Source of the DNA: Macrostomum hystrix
Taxonomy: Eukaryota; Platyhelminthes; Macrostomidae
DNA length: 64,000 bases
Assembly: GCA_950097015.1 (NCBI GenBank)
Contig: CATNEN010000038.1
Coordinates: 3,369,501-3,433,500, forward strand
Reading direction: 5' to 3'
In this document: positions 46,451 through 57,394 of the stretch, piece by piece
How positions within the stretch are numbered: the stretch's first letter is position 1
How the letters are laid out: each line of letters opens with the position of its first letter
Notes under the pieces: generated by a model
Told to the model about the DNA's origin: nothing
Seen by the model: only the letters and a program-made list of their open reading frames with translations
Databases searched by the model: none
Translations under genes and position numbers: made by a program

Positions 46451-47109
46451 AGGTAGTTGGTTCCACAAGGCACTCGCGAGAACAATGTCTACTCGCGAAA
46501 GCAAATAGGACAGTTTTTACTATGATTATACATTTATTTATGACAGAAAAAGTAACAATTTAAAGCCAAAAAATGTTACGATGGACATATAAAGAGGATA
46601 AGCGAGGAACATGTTCATTTAAACAATTTCATTTTCGATACTCGAGTCTTGATATAGTCTAAATATTTCTAAGCTAAATCAAAATGGTGTTTGGCAACAG
46701 AAAATATCAGGCTGCGTAATGTATAACATGATTTGTTAAATTAACAAACTCTCCGGATTTAAAATATTCCGGGTTTTAGAAAAACTTTGAACAATTGAGA
46801 ATCGCAAGGAGCATAAGGTACAGATAAATAATATTCAACCCAGAAATCGAAGAAGACCATCAAATCCTGATCAAAATAACAATATTCAGACCTACGCTAG
46901 TACAAACACACTACTGCGAATTCATGTTTTATCGCGATAAATTATAACAAACCAAGGACTCAGATACGTGACAAAATCTGAAGCCGAAAAACAACGTTCC
47001 ACTATCAATAGAAAATCAGCAGCCAATGCAAAAAATGACAACAGAAAAATTAAAGAAATTGGAAAACAAAGATGAAATTGAGAAGTAGACAAAAGATTTA
47101 AAAAAACGG
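46451..47109. other. AT-rich spacer, nothing recognised
   Basis: No supported feature. Confidence 0.4.
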
Positions 47110-48330
47110 AGAGACAAGAGGGAGAGAAGAAGGAGAGAAGAGGTAGAGAAGAGGGAGAGGTGAGGGAGAGGTGAGGGAGAGATGGGGGAGAGATGGGGAG
47201 AGAAGAGGGAGAGAAGGGGAGAGAAGGGGGAGAGAAGAGGGAGAGAAGAGGGAGAGAAGAGGGAGAGATTGGGGTGAGATGGGGAGAGAAGAGGGAGAGA
47301 AGGGGGAGAGGTGAGGGAGAGGTGAGGGAGAGATGGGGGAGAGATGGGGAGAGAAGAGGGAGAGAAGGGGAGAGAAGAAGGAGAGAAGAAGGAGAGATGG
47401 GGGAGAGAAGAGGGAGAGATTGGGGTGAGATGGGGAGAGAAGAGGGAGAGAAGGGGGAGAGAAGAAGGAGAGAAGAAGGAGAGATGGGGGAGAGAAGAGG
47501 GAGAGATTGGGGTGAGATGGGGAGAGAAGAGGGAGAGAAGGGGGAGAGAAGGGGGAGAGAAGAGGGAGAGAAGGGGGAGAGATGTGGAGAGAAGGGGGAG
47601 AGAAGAGGGAGAGAAGGGGGAGAGATGTGGAGAGAAGGGGGAGAGAAGAGGGAGAGAAGGGGGAGAGAAGAGGGAGAGAAGGGGGAGAGATGTGGAGAGA
47701 AGGGGGAGAGAAGAGGGAGAGAAGGGGGAGTGAAGAGGGAGAGAAGGGGGAGAGAAGAGGGAGAGAAGGGGGAGAGAAGAGGGAGAGAAGAGGGAGAGAA
47801 GGGGGAGAGAAGGGGGAGAGAAGAGGGAGAGAAGGGGGAGAGAAGAGGGAGAGAAGAGGGAGAGAAGGGGGAGAGAAGGGGGAGAGAAGAGGGAGAGAAG
47901 AGGGAGAGAAGGGGGAGAGAAGGGGAGAGAAGAGGGAGAGAATGGGGAGGGAAGGGGGAGGGAAGAGGGAGAGAATGGGGAGGGAAGGGGAGAGAAGAGG
48001 GAGAGAAGGGGGAGAGAAGAGGGAGAGAAGAGGGAGAGAAGAGGGAGAGAAGGGGGAGAGAAGGGGAGAGAAGAGGGAGAGAATGGGGAGGGAAGGGGGA
48101 GGGAAGAGGGAGAGAATGGGGAGGGAAGGGGAGAGAAGAGGGAGAGAATGGGGAGGGAAGGGGGAGGGAAGAGGGAGAGAATGGGGAGGGAAGGGGGAGA
48201 GAAGAGGGAGAGAATGGGGAGGGAAGAGGGAGAGAAGAAGGAGAGAAGAGGGAGAGAAGAGGGAGAGAATGGGGAGGGAAGAGGGAGAGAAGAGGGAGAG
48301 AAGAGGGAGAGAAGGGGGAGAGAGGGGGCA
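47110..48330. repeat. 1.2-kb polypurine minisatellite (GAGAGAAGAGG type)
   Basis: Built from GAGAGAAGAGGGAGAGAAGGGG with GAGAGATGGGG and GGAGGGAA variants. Apart from scattered T the plus strand is all purine. Long Ser/Leu/Pro or Arg/Glu/Gly frames are repeat artefacts. Confidence 0.95.
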
Positions 48331-48784
48331 GAGTTCAAACAATAGTCCAATAAGAATTAGCAGTAGTGAATAAACAGATAATATTATTACAAGAAGAACA
48401 ACGCGCTGGGTGAGAGAAAATATAACACAGTCAGTCTCGTTTTGTAACTGTAACAAAGCTAACAAAAAGGCATATAAAAATATCAAGATATTTATGTTAT
48501 TAAAGTAAATTTCAAACGACAGGGGCATTGCGTGTACAGGCAACAGCAGATAGCTAGGCTATGCGATACACTTCACAAACCAAAGAAAAATGACTGGGTG
48601 GGAATATAAATACTTGTAAATGTATATATAGTAGCTAAAAATAAGCAGCAAAATCACTTGCTAGAAGGGAGCGAAAACAAATTAACCCGAACCATAACTA
48701 GAGCCATAACCAGCTAATGCTCCCTACTTAACTAGTTGTTTTACTACGGTTCGTGTAAAAAAGAAATGTGAAATTGTAAGAAAA
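48331..48784. other. spacer between two arrays, nothing recognised
   Basis: AT-rich; no exon or RNA gene seen. Confidence 0.4.
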
Positions 48785-49325
48785 TGACACTAATATTGAC
48801 AGTCACTGAAAATGACACTAATAGTGACACTCACTGAAAATGACACTAATAGTGACACTCACTGAAAATGACACTAATAGTGACACTCACTGAAAATGAC
48901 ACTAATAGTGACACTCACTGAAAATGACACTAATAGTGACACTCACTGAAAATGACACTAATAGTGACACTCACTGAAAATGACACTAATAGTGACACTC
49001 ACTGAAAATGACACTCATAGTGACACTCACTGAAAATGACACTAATAGTGACACTCACTGAAAATGACACTAATAGTGACACTCACTGAAAATGACACTA
49101 ATAGTGACAGTCACTGAAATGACACTAATAGTGACACTCACTGAAAATGACACTAATAGTGACACTCACTGAAAATGACACTAATAGTGACAGTCACTGA
49201 AAATGACACTAATAGTGACACTCACTGAAAATGACACTAATAGTGACACTCACTGAAAATGACACTAATAGTGACACTCACTGAAAATGACACTAATAGT
49301 GACACTCACTGAAAATGACAGTAGC
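48785..49325. repeat. minisatellite, 28-bp unit
   Basis: About 19 near-identical copies of TGACACTAATAGTGACACTC plus actgaaaa. The unit contains the short palindrome CACTAATAGTG. Confidence 0.95.
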
Positions 49326-49994
49326 AATAACACAAACAAAGAGACATAATTGTCAGGATTATACTGTCAACCTAATTTCTAATAGCTAGTGTTAACAATG
49401 TCACCGAAAATGACATCAAATCGAGTTGCTTTATGAATAATAGGTTTCTAAGAAATCAAGCAATCATAGGAAGCATTTATCTTGGGTCCCATTAGCGTGA
49501 GGCAGGGGGTAGTCCACGACCGTGTTCTATATTTAGATGTCCAAATCAATTACCGCCGCCGCCGGGCTGCTGAAATGAAAATCCATGCAGTTTAGTTAAA
49601 TCCAGCTAGACAGTCACGTCAGAGTAACAGACAGAGTAACACATGCGAGGTAGACATGTCACAGCAATGCATTGTCATGGCTCATTTTCAAACAGGTTCA
49701 GTTAAATATGCACCCAGACAAAACATTCAGTCATGCGTTCAGTTCTCAAGGCTGTGCGGAATCCAGGTTTCTAAGAATACTCAGAACTCGCTACCAGCAT
49801 TATTGAACAGGCCAGCCGTAGCGAGGCCTTCCAAAGCTGATAAATCTAGCTGGAAAAGTGAAGAAATTTAAACAAATATTTCCTGGTATAATTGACAATT
49901 TTTTAACTGCTGCTTCTTTTAAAAATTCTACTTCCAAACAATATAAAACTTTTAACGCATTGACTATCTAAGTACCCAGATAGTCGATCTAGCA

Positions 49995-50400
49995 AGACTG
50001 ACAATCTGTCTAACACCCCAGACTGTCTGTCTAACACCCCTGACAGTCTGCCTAACACCCTAACAGTCTGTCTAACACCCCAGACTGTCTGTCTAACACC
50101 CCTAACAGTCTTTCTAACACCCCAAACAGTCTGTCTAACACCCCTAACAGTCTGTCTAACACCCCTAACAGTCTGTCTAACACCCCTAACAGTCTGTCTA
50201 ACACCCTAACAGTCTGTGTAACACCCCAAACAGTCTGTCTAACACCCTAACAATCTGTCTAACACCCCAGACTGTCTGTCTAACACCCTAACAATCTGTC
50301 TAACACCCAGACTGTCTGTCTAACACCCCTAACAGTCTGTCTAACACCCTAACAATCTGTCTAACACCCTAACAGTCTGTCTAAAAACACATGAAGTCTG
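49995..50400. repeat. minisatellite, about 20-21 bp unit
   Basis: About 19 copies of CAGTCTGTCTAACACCCCTAA, degenerate. Lies just downstream of the HIP1-type gene, or in its last intron if the exon at 49546 is real. Confidence 0.93.
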
Positions 50401-50489
50401 TAAAATACAACCTTTAAGTCTGTCTGACACACATGACAGACGGTCTGGCAACCCAAAATTAATAACAATAATAATAGTTGACTACACCA

Positions 50490-50625
50490 GCCTTAACTGG
50501 GGATAAATGTGCAGTCGACTGCACAGACGCAGCCGTTGCGTGTACAGTTGTTCAGTCCATGGACAGGGGATGCCACAGAACCTGTCAGTCGCTCTATGGG
50601 CAGCAGCACCGCAACTTTCTGTCAG
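50490..50625 (-). mobile_element. SINE body, GTCCATGGAC family (copy 4)
   Basis: GTCCATGGAC at 50555-50564, followed on the minus strand by tgaacaactgtacacgcaa, as in the copy at 46230. Head not seen. Confidence 0.5.
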
Positions 50626-50674
50626 CCTCCTGACTTCCATCCACGCTCTTCCCGACTCCGAGTAGATTTCCCCG

Positions 50675-53600
50675 TCATCCCAAACAGAGCCTCACAGCCT
50701 CAGCCTCCGACGAGTCGTCGGCCAGCCGGTAGTGCCGCCGCCGGAGCTCCCCCAGCTTAGCTCTCTCCTTCTCCAGCTCGGCCTCCAGCTCGAGCAGCCG
50801 CACCTGCGAGTTCATCTCCAGCCGCTTGGTCTGGGTCAGGCTCAGCGACGAGAAGTCCATGGCTTCGCGATCGTCGATGGCCTCGGCGGCCGACTTGGCC
50901 TGGGCGACAACCTGACCAGTGGCTTCGGAGACACCGCGACTGGCCGTCTGCAGCTGCTGCAGGCTGAAGGACTTCGGGTTGGCCTTCACCCTGGAGGCCA
51001 CGACCAGCTGGGCTGTGCTGGCCGCGATGTCCTGCGAGCACACGATCAACTCCTCGAACTTGGTGCCGCCGCTGGACACCAGCCGGTCAGCGGCTCCGCT
51101 GCGGGCATCAGGAAGGCTGGTGAGACAGACAGGCAGACAGACGGACAGACAAACACACAGACAAACAGACAGACAGGCAGACAGGCAGACAGGCAGGCAA
51201 GCAGGCAGGCAGGCTCAGACTCACCAGAGCTGATTGGCACCGAAGCCCACAGCCTTGGCAGCGGAGATGAGTCCTTCGGTCCAGCGCGAATGCTTCTGGT
51301 AGAATTCCGTCTGCGAGGCGGCGCCGCGGCCCTCAGCCACAATCTCCCGCTGCAGCACCTTGGACTTGTTCACCAGCGCCTTCACAGCCAGCATGAGGCT
51401 CGTGCAGGACTCGAAGACGCGCATGTTGACCTCCAGGTGAACCCCGCTGAGCCCGGTCTCAGCCGACTGCTCAATGAGTCGACGAAATTTAGCTTCGGCT
51501 GCTTCGACAGCTTCGGAGATGCCGAGCATCTCAGCATCGACCAAGTCGCCCATGTCCTCCGGTCGGATGTCTTTCACCTGCGGCACCAGCAACTCGGTCA
51601 GGGAGCGCAGGCCGTTCAAATGGGAGAATAGAGAGGCGCAATGGCCAGTCAGGCTCTCCATGTCGAAGCCCTGCGCCAGGGCGCGCAGAAAATTGGAGCC
51701 CTCCTCGGCTGTGACGCGAGACATTGACTGCAGCTCTGCGAGGCATTGGGACAACGCTGTGTGTTAGGCTTATTAAATAAAGGTGAAATATTCATTAATT
51801 TCTACTGTTGTCAGCAGAGTAGTGAGGATTGATTTTTGGCGCCTCGCGTGAAAGCGCCGAATTTCATTCATATCTACAGCTGCTTATTCTTTTAGAGAAC
51901 AAAACTGACAAAAAAATGCGCGCATAGCAACAAAGTGCAGGTGAAAAGCAGGCGCCCCCGTGACTGATAAGATTTGCCGGTGAGCAGAAGAAAGTGGCAA
52001 GGCTTACCGTCCATTAGGGCAAACTTTATCTGCAGATCTGAACAGAATCCGTGGGGATTGTGCCGAATTTTAAAAGAGAAATTAAAATTCTCAGCCCATT
52101 GAGTTAACATTGCACCAAATTGAGTTTGACTAAAAACAAATCTTGTACTAAAATATGACTGCTAACAAGACCAGTTAATATTGACTCCTACAAACCAGTA
52201 AGGAAAAATTAATATAATCTGTTTTGTAGACTAAAATAAGTTTGTTATAAGTTGAACTAACAAATTCTGATATATACTGGAATACACAGGGATAAATAAA
52301 AATAAAATGACGTGCTTGGCATCCGATATTTACTGATTCGTACAAAACTCTGCACTTTGTCAATAGACATTTTTTTGCTGTGCAGATAAACAAACCAATT
52401 ATTGTGTTCAACAAAACAGCAGACAGACATCCATGGTTAAAACACTTGCATGCAGCGTACAACGTTAAATAGGACAAGGAGCTTGTAATACTTGGACTTT
52501 TGACCTATAGGCCCGAGGTTCGAATCCCTGAGCAATGCACTAACTTCAGGATCCAGCTGTTACAGCAGTTAACCCAGCTGTAAAATGGGTGTCAGCTTCA
52601 GTTGGGACAGAAAGAGAGGGTGTGACGGCTTCGCCAGTCCACGGACTGAACACTTGTACACAGAAGTTTGCTATTCTATCAATCTATTTAACACTTCAGT
52701 TACACCTAATGGCATACTGTTAACTTAATGAGTACGACAAATTAACTTATTTGCATAATATTGACTTGTTAAAAACATGTTAAGTAAATAAACAAACAAA
52801 TTGGGGAGTGAGTGGCACAGCGGTCAACGCATTTGCCTCTTGTACCAAGGTCCTGAGCTCGATTCCTCGGCGAGGCCACATTCATTTGAGGCGCAGCCGC
52901 AGAGAGAAGGTCTTGCCGCGCAATTATACGCCCTTAAGGGCTAACCTCCAGATAACAGTGAGTGTACACTGCCTGACAATGAGAGAGTCAGGGCAGATGT
53001 ACACACCTGTGCACGGGTGTGCTCAGGTTGGCTAAACTCAGGGCAGATGTACACACCTGTGCACAAGTGTGCTCAGGTTGGCTAAACTCAGGGCAGATGC
53101 ACACACCTGTGCACGGGTGTGCTCAGGTTGGCTAAACTCAGGGCAGATGTACACACCTGTGCACGGGTGTGCTCAGGTTGGCTAAACTCAGGGCAGATGC
53201 ACACACCTGTGCACGGGTGTGCTCAGGTTGGCTAAACTCAGGGCAGATGTACACACCTGTGCACGGGTGTGCTCAGGTTGGCTAAACTCAGGGCAGATGT
53301 ACACACCTGTGCACGGGTGTGCTCAGGTTGGCTAAACTCAGGGCAGATGTACACACCTGTGCACGGGTGTGCTCAGGAGTAAACGGAATGGGCAGAATAG
53401 CCTCGTCGTTGGCTGCGGGTCGACTGTCATCAAATGATGTGCCAGTGCCAACAGCCCTCCTGCAAAATGTACTCAAATTATAACTAAACCAATAAATGAG
53501 CACACTGACTGTAAAAGTTAGTTATAAAAACATTAAAAATTGATGTTTACAAACAACAAAATCTAGCAATCTACTTATTTGGACAATAAAGCTGCATGAT

Positions 53601-54984
53601 GAACTGACTTGTTGAGAAGCGACTCACTGATTAAATTGTCGTGCAGTTCAGTTAGGCTACACTGGGCAGCGCCTGTGAAGAAAATCAGCTAATTAATGAG
53701 GCAGGTGCCACGGTGATGCAATTTGCGCTAGCGCCAATAACTGAACAAAAATCAGAACATTCAGTGCACAAATTAACTCTTTCCGTGCAAAAGTACACCT
53801 AACACTGCCTATGCTTCACGGGATCACCACATAGAATACTTCAGGAATCACCGCTGCCTGCAACCTGAAATGCTTCAGGAATCACCGCTGCCTGCAACCC
53901 GAAATGCTTCAGGAATCACCGCTGCCTGCAACCCGAAATGCTTCAGGAATCACCGCTGCCTGCAACCCGAAATGCTTCAGGAATCACCGCTGCCTGCAAC
54001 CCGAAATACTTCAGGAATCACCGCTGCCTGCAACCTGAAATGCTTCAGGAATCACCGCTGCCTGCAACCCGAAATGCTTCAGGAATCACCGCTGCCTGCA
54101 ACCCGAAATGCTTCAGGAATCACCGCTGCCTGCAACCCGAAATACTTCAGGAATCACCGCTGCCTGCAACCTGAAATGCTTCAGGAATCACCGCTGCCTG
54201 CAACCCGAAATGCTTCAGGAATCACCGCTGCCTGCAACCCGAAATGCTTCAGGAATCACCGCTGCCTGCAACCCGAAATACTTCAGGAATCACCGCTGCC
54301 TGCAACCCGAAATGCTTCAGGAATCACCGCTGCCTGCAACCCGAAATGCTTCAGGTCAGGAATCACCGCTGCCTGCAACCCGAAATGCTTCAGGTCAGGA
54401 ATCACCGCTGCCTGCAACCCGAAATGCTTCAGGTCAGGAATCACCGCTGCCTGCAACCCGAAATACTTCAGGAATCACCGCTGCCTCCAACCCGAAATGC
54501 TTCAGGAATCACCGCTGCCTGCAACCCGAAATACTTCAGGAATCACCGCTGCCTCCAACCCGAAATGCTTCAGGAATCACCGCTGCCTGCAACCCGAAAT
54601 GCTTCAGGAATCACCGCTGCCTGCAACCCGAAATGCTTCAGGAATCACCGCTGCCTGCAACCCGAAATGCTTCAGGAATCACCGCTGCCTGCAACCCGAA
54701 ATACTTCAGGAATCACCGCTGCCTGCAACCCGAAATACTTCAGGAATCACCGCTGCCTGCAACCCGAAATGCTTCAGGAATCACCGCTGCCTGCAACCCG
54801 AAATACTTCAGGAATCACCGCTGCCTGCAACCCGAAATACTTCAGGAATCACCGCTGCCTGCAACCCGAAATGCTTCAGGAATCACCGCTGCCTGCAACC
54901 CGAAATGGTTCTGTGGGGTCGCAAACCCAACTCGGAATAATCAAAATCTTTCAGTGGAACCAAAGCCGCAGTGCCAACCCCAAT
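50675..54984 (-). CDS. HIP1: HIP1/HIP1R-type clathrin-actin adaptor, C-terminal part (I/LWEQ THATCH domain)
   Basis: Well supported exons: 51225-51756 and 50675-51098 (stop TGA). They encode the helical rod and actin-binding THATCH/I-LWEQ core: EDMGDLVDAEM, HLEVNMRVFESCTSLM, LQREIVAEGRGAAS, HSRWTEGLISAAKAVGFGA, KFEELIVCSQDIAASTAQLV, AMDFSSLSLTQ and LEKERAKLGELRRRHY. Upstream exons chosen by splice signal and phase only: 52008-52029, 53357-53459, 53609-53672 and 54900-54984; all junction phases agree (1, 2, 0, 1, 2). The ANTH and coiled-coil parts lie outside the window. HIP1 proteins link PIP2 and clathrin to F-actin in endocytosis. The alternative end splices at GCT|gtgagg (50696) to a 24-bp exon at 49546-49569 coding QPGGGGN and stop. 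Fungal Sla2 is the same family. The symbol covers HIP1 or HIP1R. Confidence 0.85.
51115..51215. repeat. short tandem repeat of GACAGACAGGCA in a HIP1 intron
   Basis: A run of CAGA/CAGG tetranucleotides that fills nearly all of the 126-bp intron 51099-51224, beginning within about 10 bp of each splice site. Confidence 0.95.
51757..52007. other. intron of the HIP1-type gene
   Basis: Ends in acceptor aacacacag before 51756 and starts with GACG|gtaagc after the putative 22-bp exon 52008-52029. Nothing else seen. Confidence 0.4.
52475..52665 (+). mobile_element. tRNA-derived SINE, GTCCATGGAC family (copy 5)
   Basis: A perfect box B, GGTTCGAATCC (52517-52527), is followed by CCCAGCTGTAAAATGGGTGTC and GTCCACGGAC (52637-52646). 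Lies in a HIP1 intron, antisense to the gene. Confidence 0.75.
52803..52960 (+). mobile_element. second tRNA-derived SINE type
   Basis: The head has TGGCACAGCGGTCAACGC (box A like) and CTGAGCTCGATTCCTCGG (box B like) at tRNA spacing, in a 70-bp unit that could fold as a tRNA relic. The body (GCAGCCGCAGAGAGAAGG) has nothing in common with the GTCCATGGAC family. Confidence 0.55.
52990..53375. repeat. minisatellite, 50-bp unit, starting at a putative HIP1 exon end
   Basis: About 7.5 copies of a 50-bp unit starting GGGCAGATGTACACACCTGT and ending ggctaaactca. On the gene strand each unit contains CACAG|gtgtgtac, the same as the donor proposed for the exon 53357-53459, so the array carries a string of copies of that splice site. 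Confidence 0.94.
53835..54905. repeat. minisatellite, 34-bp unit, in a HIP1 intron
   Basis: About 31 copies of CTTCAGGAATCACCGCTGCC plus tgcaacccgaaatg, with 3 copies carrying a CAGGT insertion and a duplicated block. It abuts the putative exon 54900-54984: the last bases of that exon match the repeat unit. Confidence 0.95.
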
Positions 54985-55459
54985 CTGTGCAGTTGTTATC
55001 AAAGCGACCAGGCCACACCATACACTAGTAGCTAGGTCTGTTAGAAAAGCTCAGAAAAGAAAGTAAAATAGTAGAATATTTTTAAGTTTGAAGTTAAAAT
55101 GATTACTTTAGTAGGCAGGCTGTTTGGCATTATAAAGGACCATAGACTAGCTTGATTAGCACAAAGATTCAGAGCTCAGAATAACAAAAGTACAATAGTT
55201 TTAGTTCACAATGTATAAATAGAAAACTTTCAAGGAAACTCATTTTCATTGCTAAAAAATGAGTTCACCGTCATTCACCTAGAAATAGGTCGACATCACG
55301 GGCTGAAATTTAAACAAATAAATGTTTCTTCCTAATTAAACATTGCATAACATGTTTAAAAGGCCATTACTTCGAAGTATAAGCCAGCGCTTAATTATCG
55401 AGTGGTCAATTGGAATTGCTAAAACTCCGCCCAGTCGTAGGTCCCATCGCAACTGCATC
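54985..55459. other. AT-rich intron or spacer, nothing recognised
   Basis: A short frame at 55343-55470 has no motif. No further HIP1 exon that I can support is found upstream of 54984. Confidence 0.4.
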
Positions 55460-56845
55460 ATCTCTCCTGACTCATGTCTCCTGACTCATCTATCATGTCT
55501 CATGTCTCCTGACTCATCTATCATGTCTCATGTCTCCTGACTCATTTATCATGTGTCATGTCTCCTGACTCATCTATCATGTGTCATGTCTCCTGACTCA
55601 TCTATCATGTGTCATGTCTCCTGACTCATTTATCATGTGTCATGTCTCCTGACTCATCTATCATGTCCCATGTCTCCTGACTCATCTATCATGTCTCATG
55701 TCTCCTGACTTATCTATCATGTGTCATGTCTCCTGACTCATCTATCATGTGTCATGTCTCCTGACTCAACTATCATGTCTCATGTCTCCTGACTCATCTA
55801 TCATGTGTCATGTCTCCTGACTCATCTATCATGTGTCATGTCTCCTGACTCATTTATCATGTGTCATGTCTCCTGACTCATCTATCATGTCTCATGTCTC
55901 CTGACTCATCTATCATGTGTCATGTCTCCTGACTCATCTATCATGTGTCATGTCTCCTGACTCATTTATCATGTGTCATGTCTCCTGACTCATCTATCAT
56001 GTCTCATGTCTCCTGACTCATCTATCATGTGTCATGTCTCCTGACTCATCTATCATGTCTCATGTCTCCTGACTCATCTATCATGTGTCATGTCTCCTGA
56101 CTCATCTATCATGTCCCATGTCTCCTGACTCATCTATCATGTGTCATGTCTCCTGACTCATCTATCATGTGTAATGTCTCCTGACTCATTTATCATGTGT
56201 CATGTCTCCTGACTCATCTATCATGTCTCATGTCTCCTGACTCATTTATCATGTGTCATGTCTCCTGACTCATCTATCATGTGTCATGTCTCCTGACTCA
56301 TCTATCATGTGTCATGTCTCCTGGCTCATCTATCATGTGTCATGTCTCCTGACTCATCTATCATGTCTCATGTCTCCTGACTCATCTATCATGTCTCATG
56401 TCTCCTGACTCATCTATCATGTGTCATGTCTCCTGACTCAACTATCATGTCTCATGTCTCCTGACTCATCTATCATGTCTCATGTCTCCTGACTCATTTA
56501 TCATGTGTCATGTCTCCTGACTCATCTATCATGTGTCATGTCTCCTGACTCATCTATCATGTGTCATGTCTCCTGACTCATCTATCATGTGTCATGTCTC
56601 CTGACTCATCTATCATGTCTCATGTCTCCTGACTCATCTATCATGTGTCATGTCTCCTGACTCATCTATCATGTGTCATGTCTCCTAACTCATGTATCAT
56701 GTCTCATGTCTCCTGACTCATCTATCATGTCTCATGTCTCCTGACTCATCTATCATGTGTCATGTCTCCTGACTCAACTATCATGTGTCATGTCTCCTGA
56801 CTCATCTATCATGTCTCATGTCTCCTGACTCTTCTATCATGTCTC
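55460..56845. repeat. minisatellite, 28-bp unit
   Basis: About 49 copies of TCTCCTGACTCATCTATCAT plus gtgtcatg or gtctcatg. It fades into CT-rich sequence at 56846-57000. Confidence 0.95.
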
Positions 56846-57000
56846 GTCCCTCCAGTGTGTCTTATCTCACCCTTGTCTTTTCTCTCCCGTCTCTCTCCAG
56901 TGCAGCATCTCACCCAGTCTCATCTCCCCCATATCTCATCTCACCCGTTTGTTTCTCATCATCTCACCCGTGTCTCATCTCTCTACTGGCCGCCCCGCAG

Positions 57001-57390
57001 ATTACTTTAGCCAGCATTAAATATTGATTCGCAACGCTGGCAAAAAAACACATGCACAGGAAATTTAGTTGAGCAAAAAGAATTAAAATGCGTAATCAAT
57101 TGTGAAATCTTGCATTGTGAATTTTGACAATGAAATGCGCTTTAATAAACAAGTCCTGTATGTATAATCTCACGGAAGCAACAAATAGAAACAATTAGCA
57201 AACTCCTAACCAGCGACCAACCTCAATGCAACGCTGAGCACGCACAACCATGATTATATCATTTAAGCAACAATATAACAAAGCATACGAACACGATAGC
57301 TCAATAAATTTATCCCATATCGATTCATAACGCGTTTGACTAACTAAATTTATTCCAGCCAAAATCTATATACTGACTAAACAATAGGAC
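57001..57390. other. AT-rich spacer between two arrays
   Basis: No coding or RNA feature seen. Confidence 0.4.
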
Positions 57391-57394
57391 AATA

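Noticed and set aside
47016-48543. Long Ser/Leu/Pro and Arg/Glu/Gly frames
   Set aside because: Artefacts of the polypurine array; no start context or flanking exon.
51892-52110. A 72-codon minus-strand frame as an independent gene
   Set aside because: Only the 22-bp piece 52008-52029 has splice sites in phase with HIP1; the rest is AT-rich intron.
52517-52527. Functional tRNA gene
   Set aside because: Box B is perfect but no cloverleaf with acceptor stem can be formed; it fits a SINE head.
53870-55035. A 356-codon Cys/His repeat protein on the plus strand
   Set aside because: It is the 34-bp array read in three interchanging frames.
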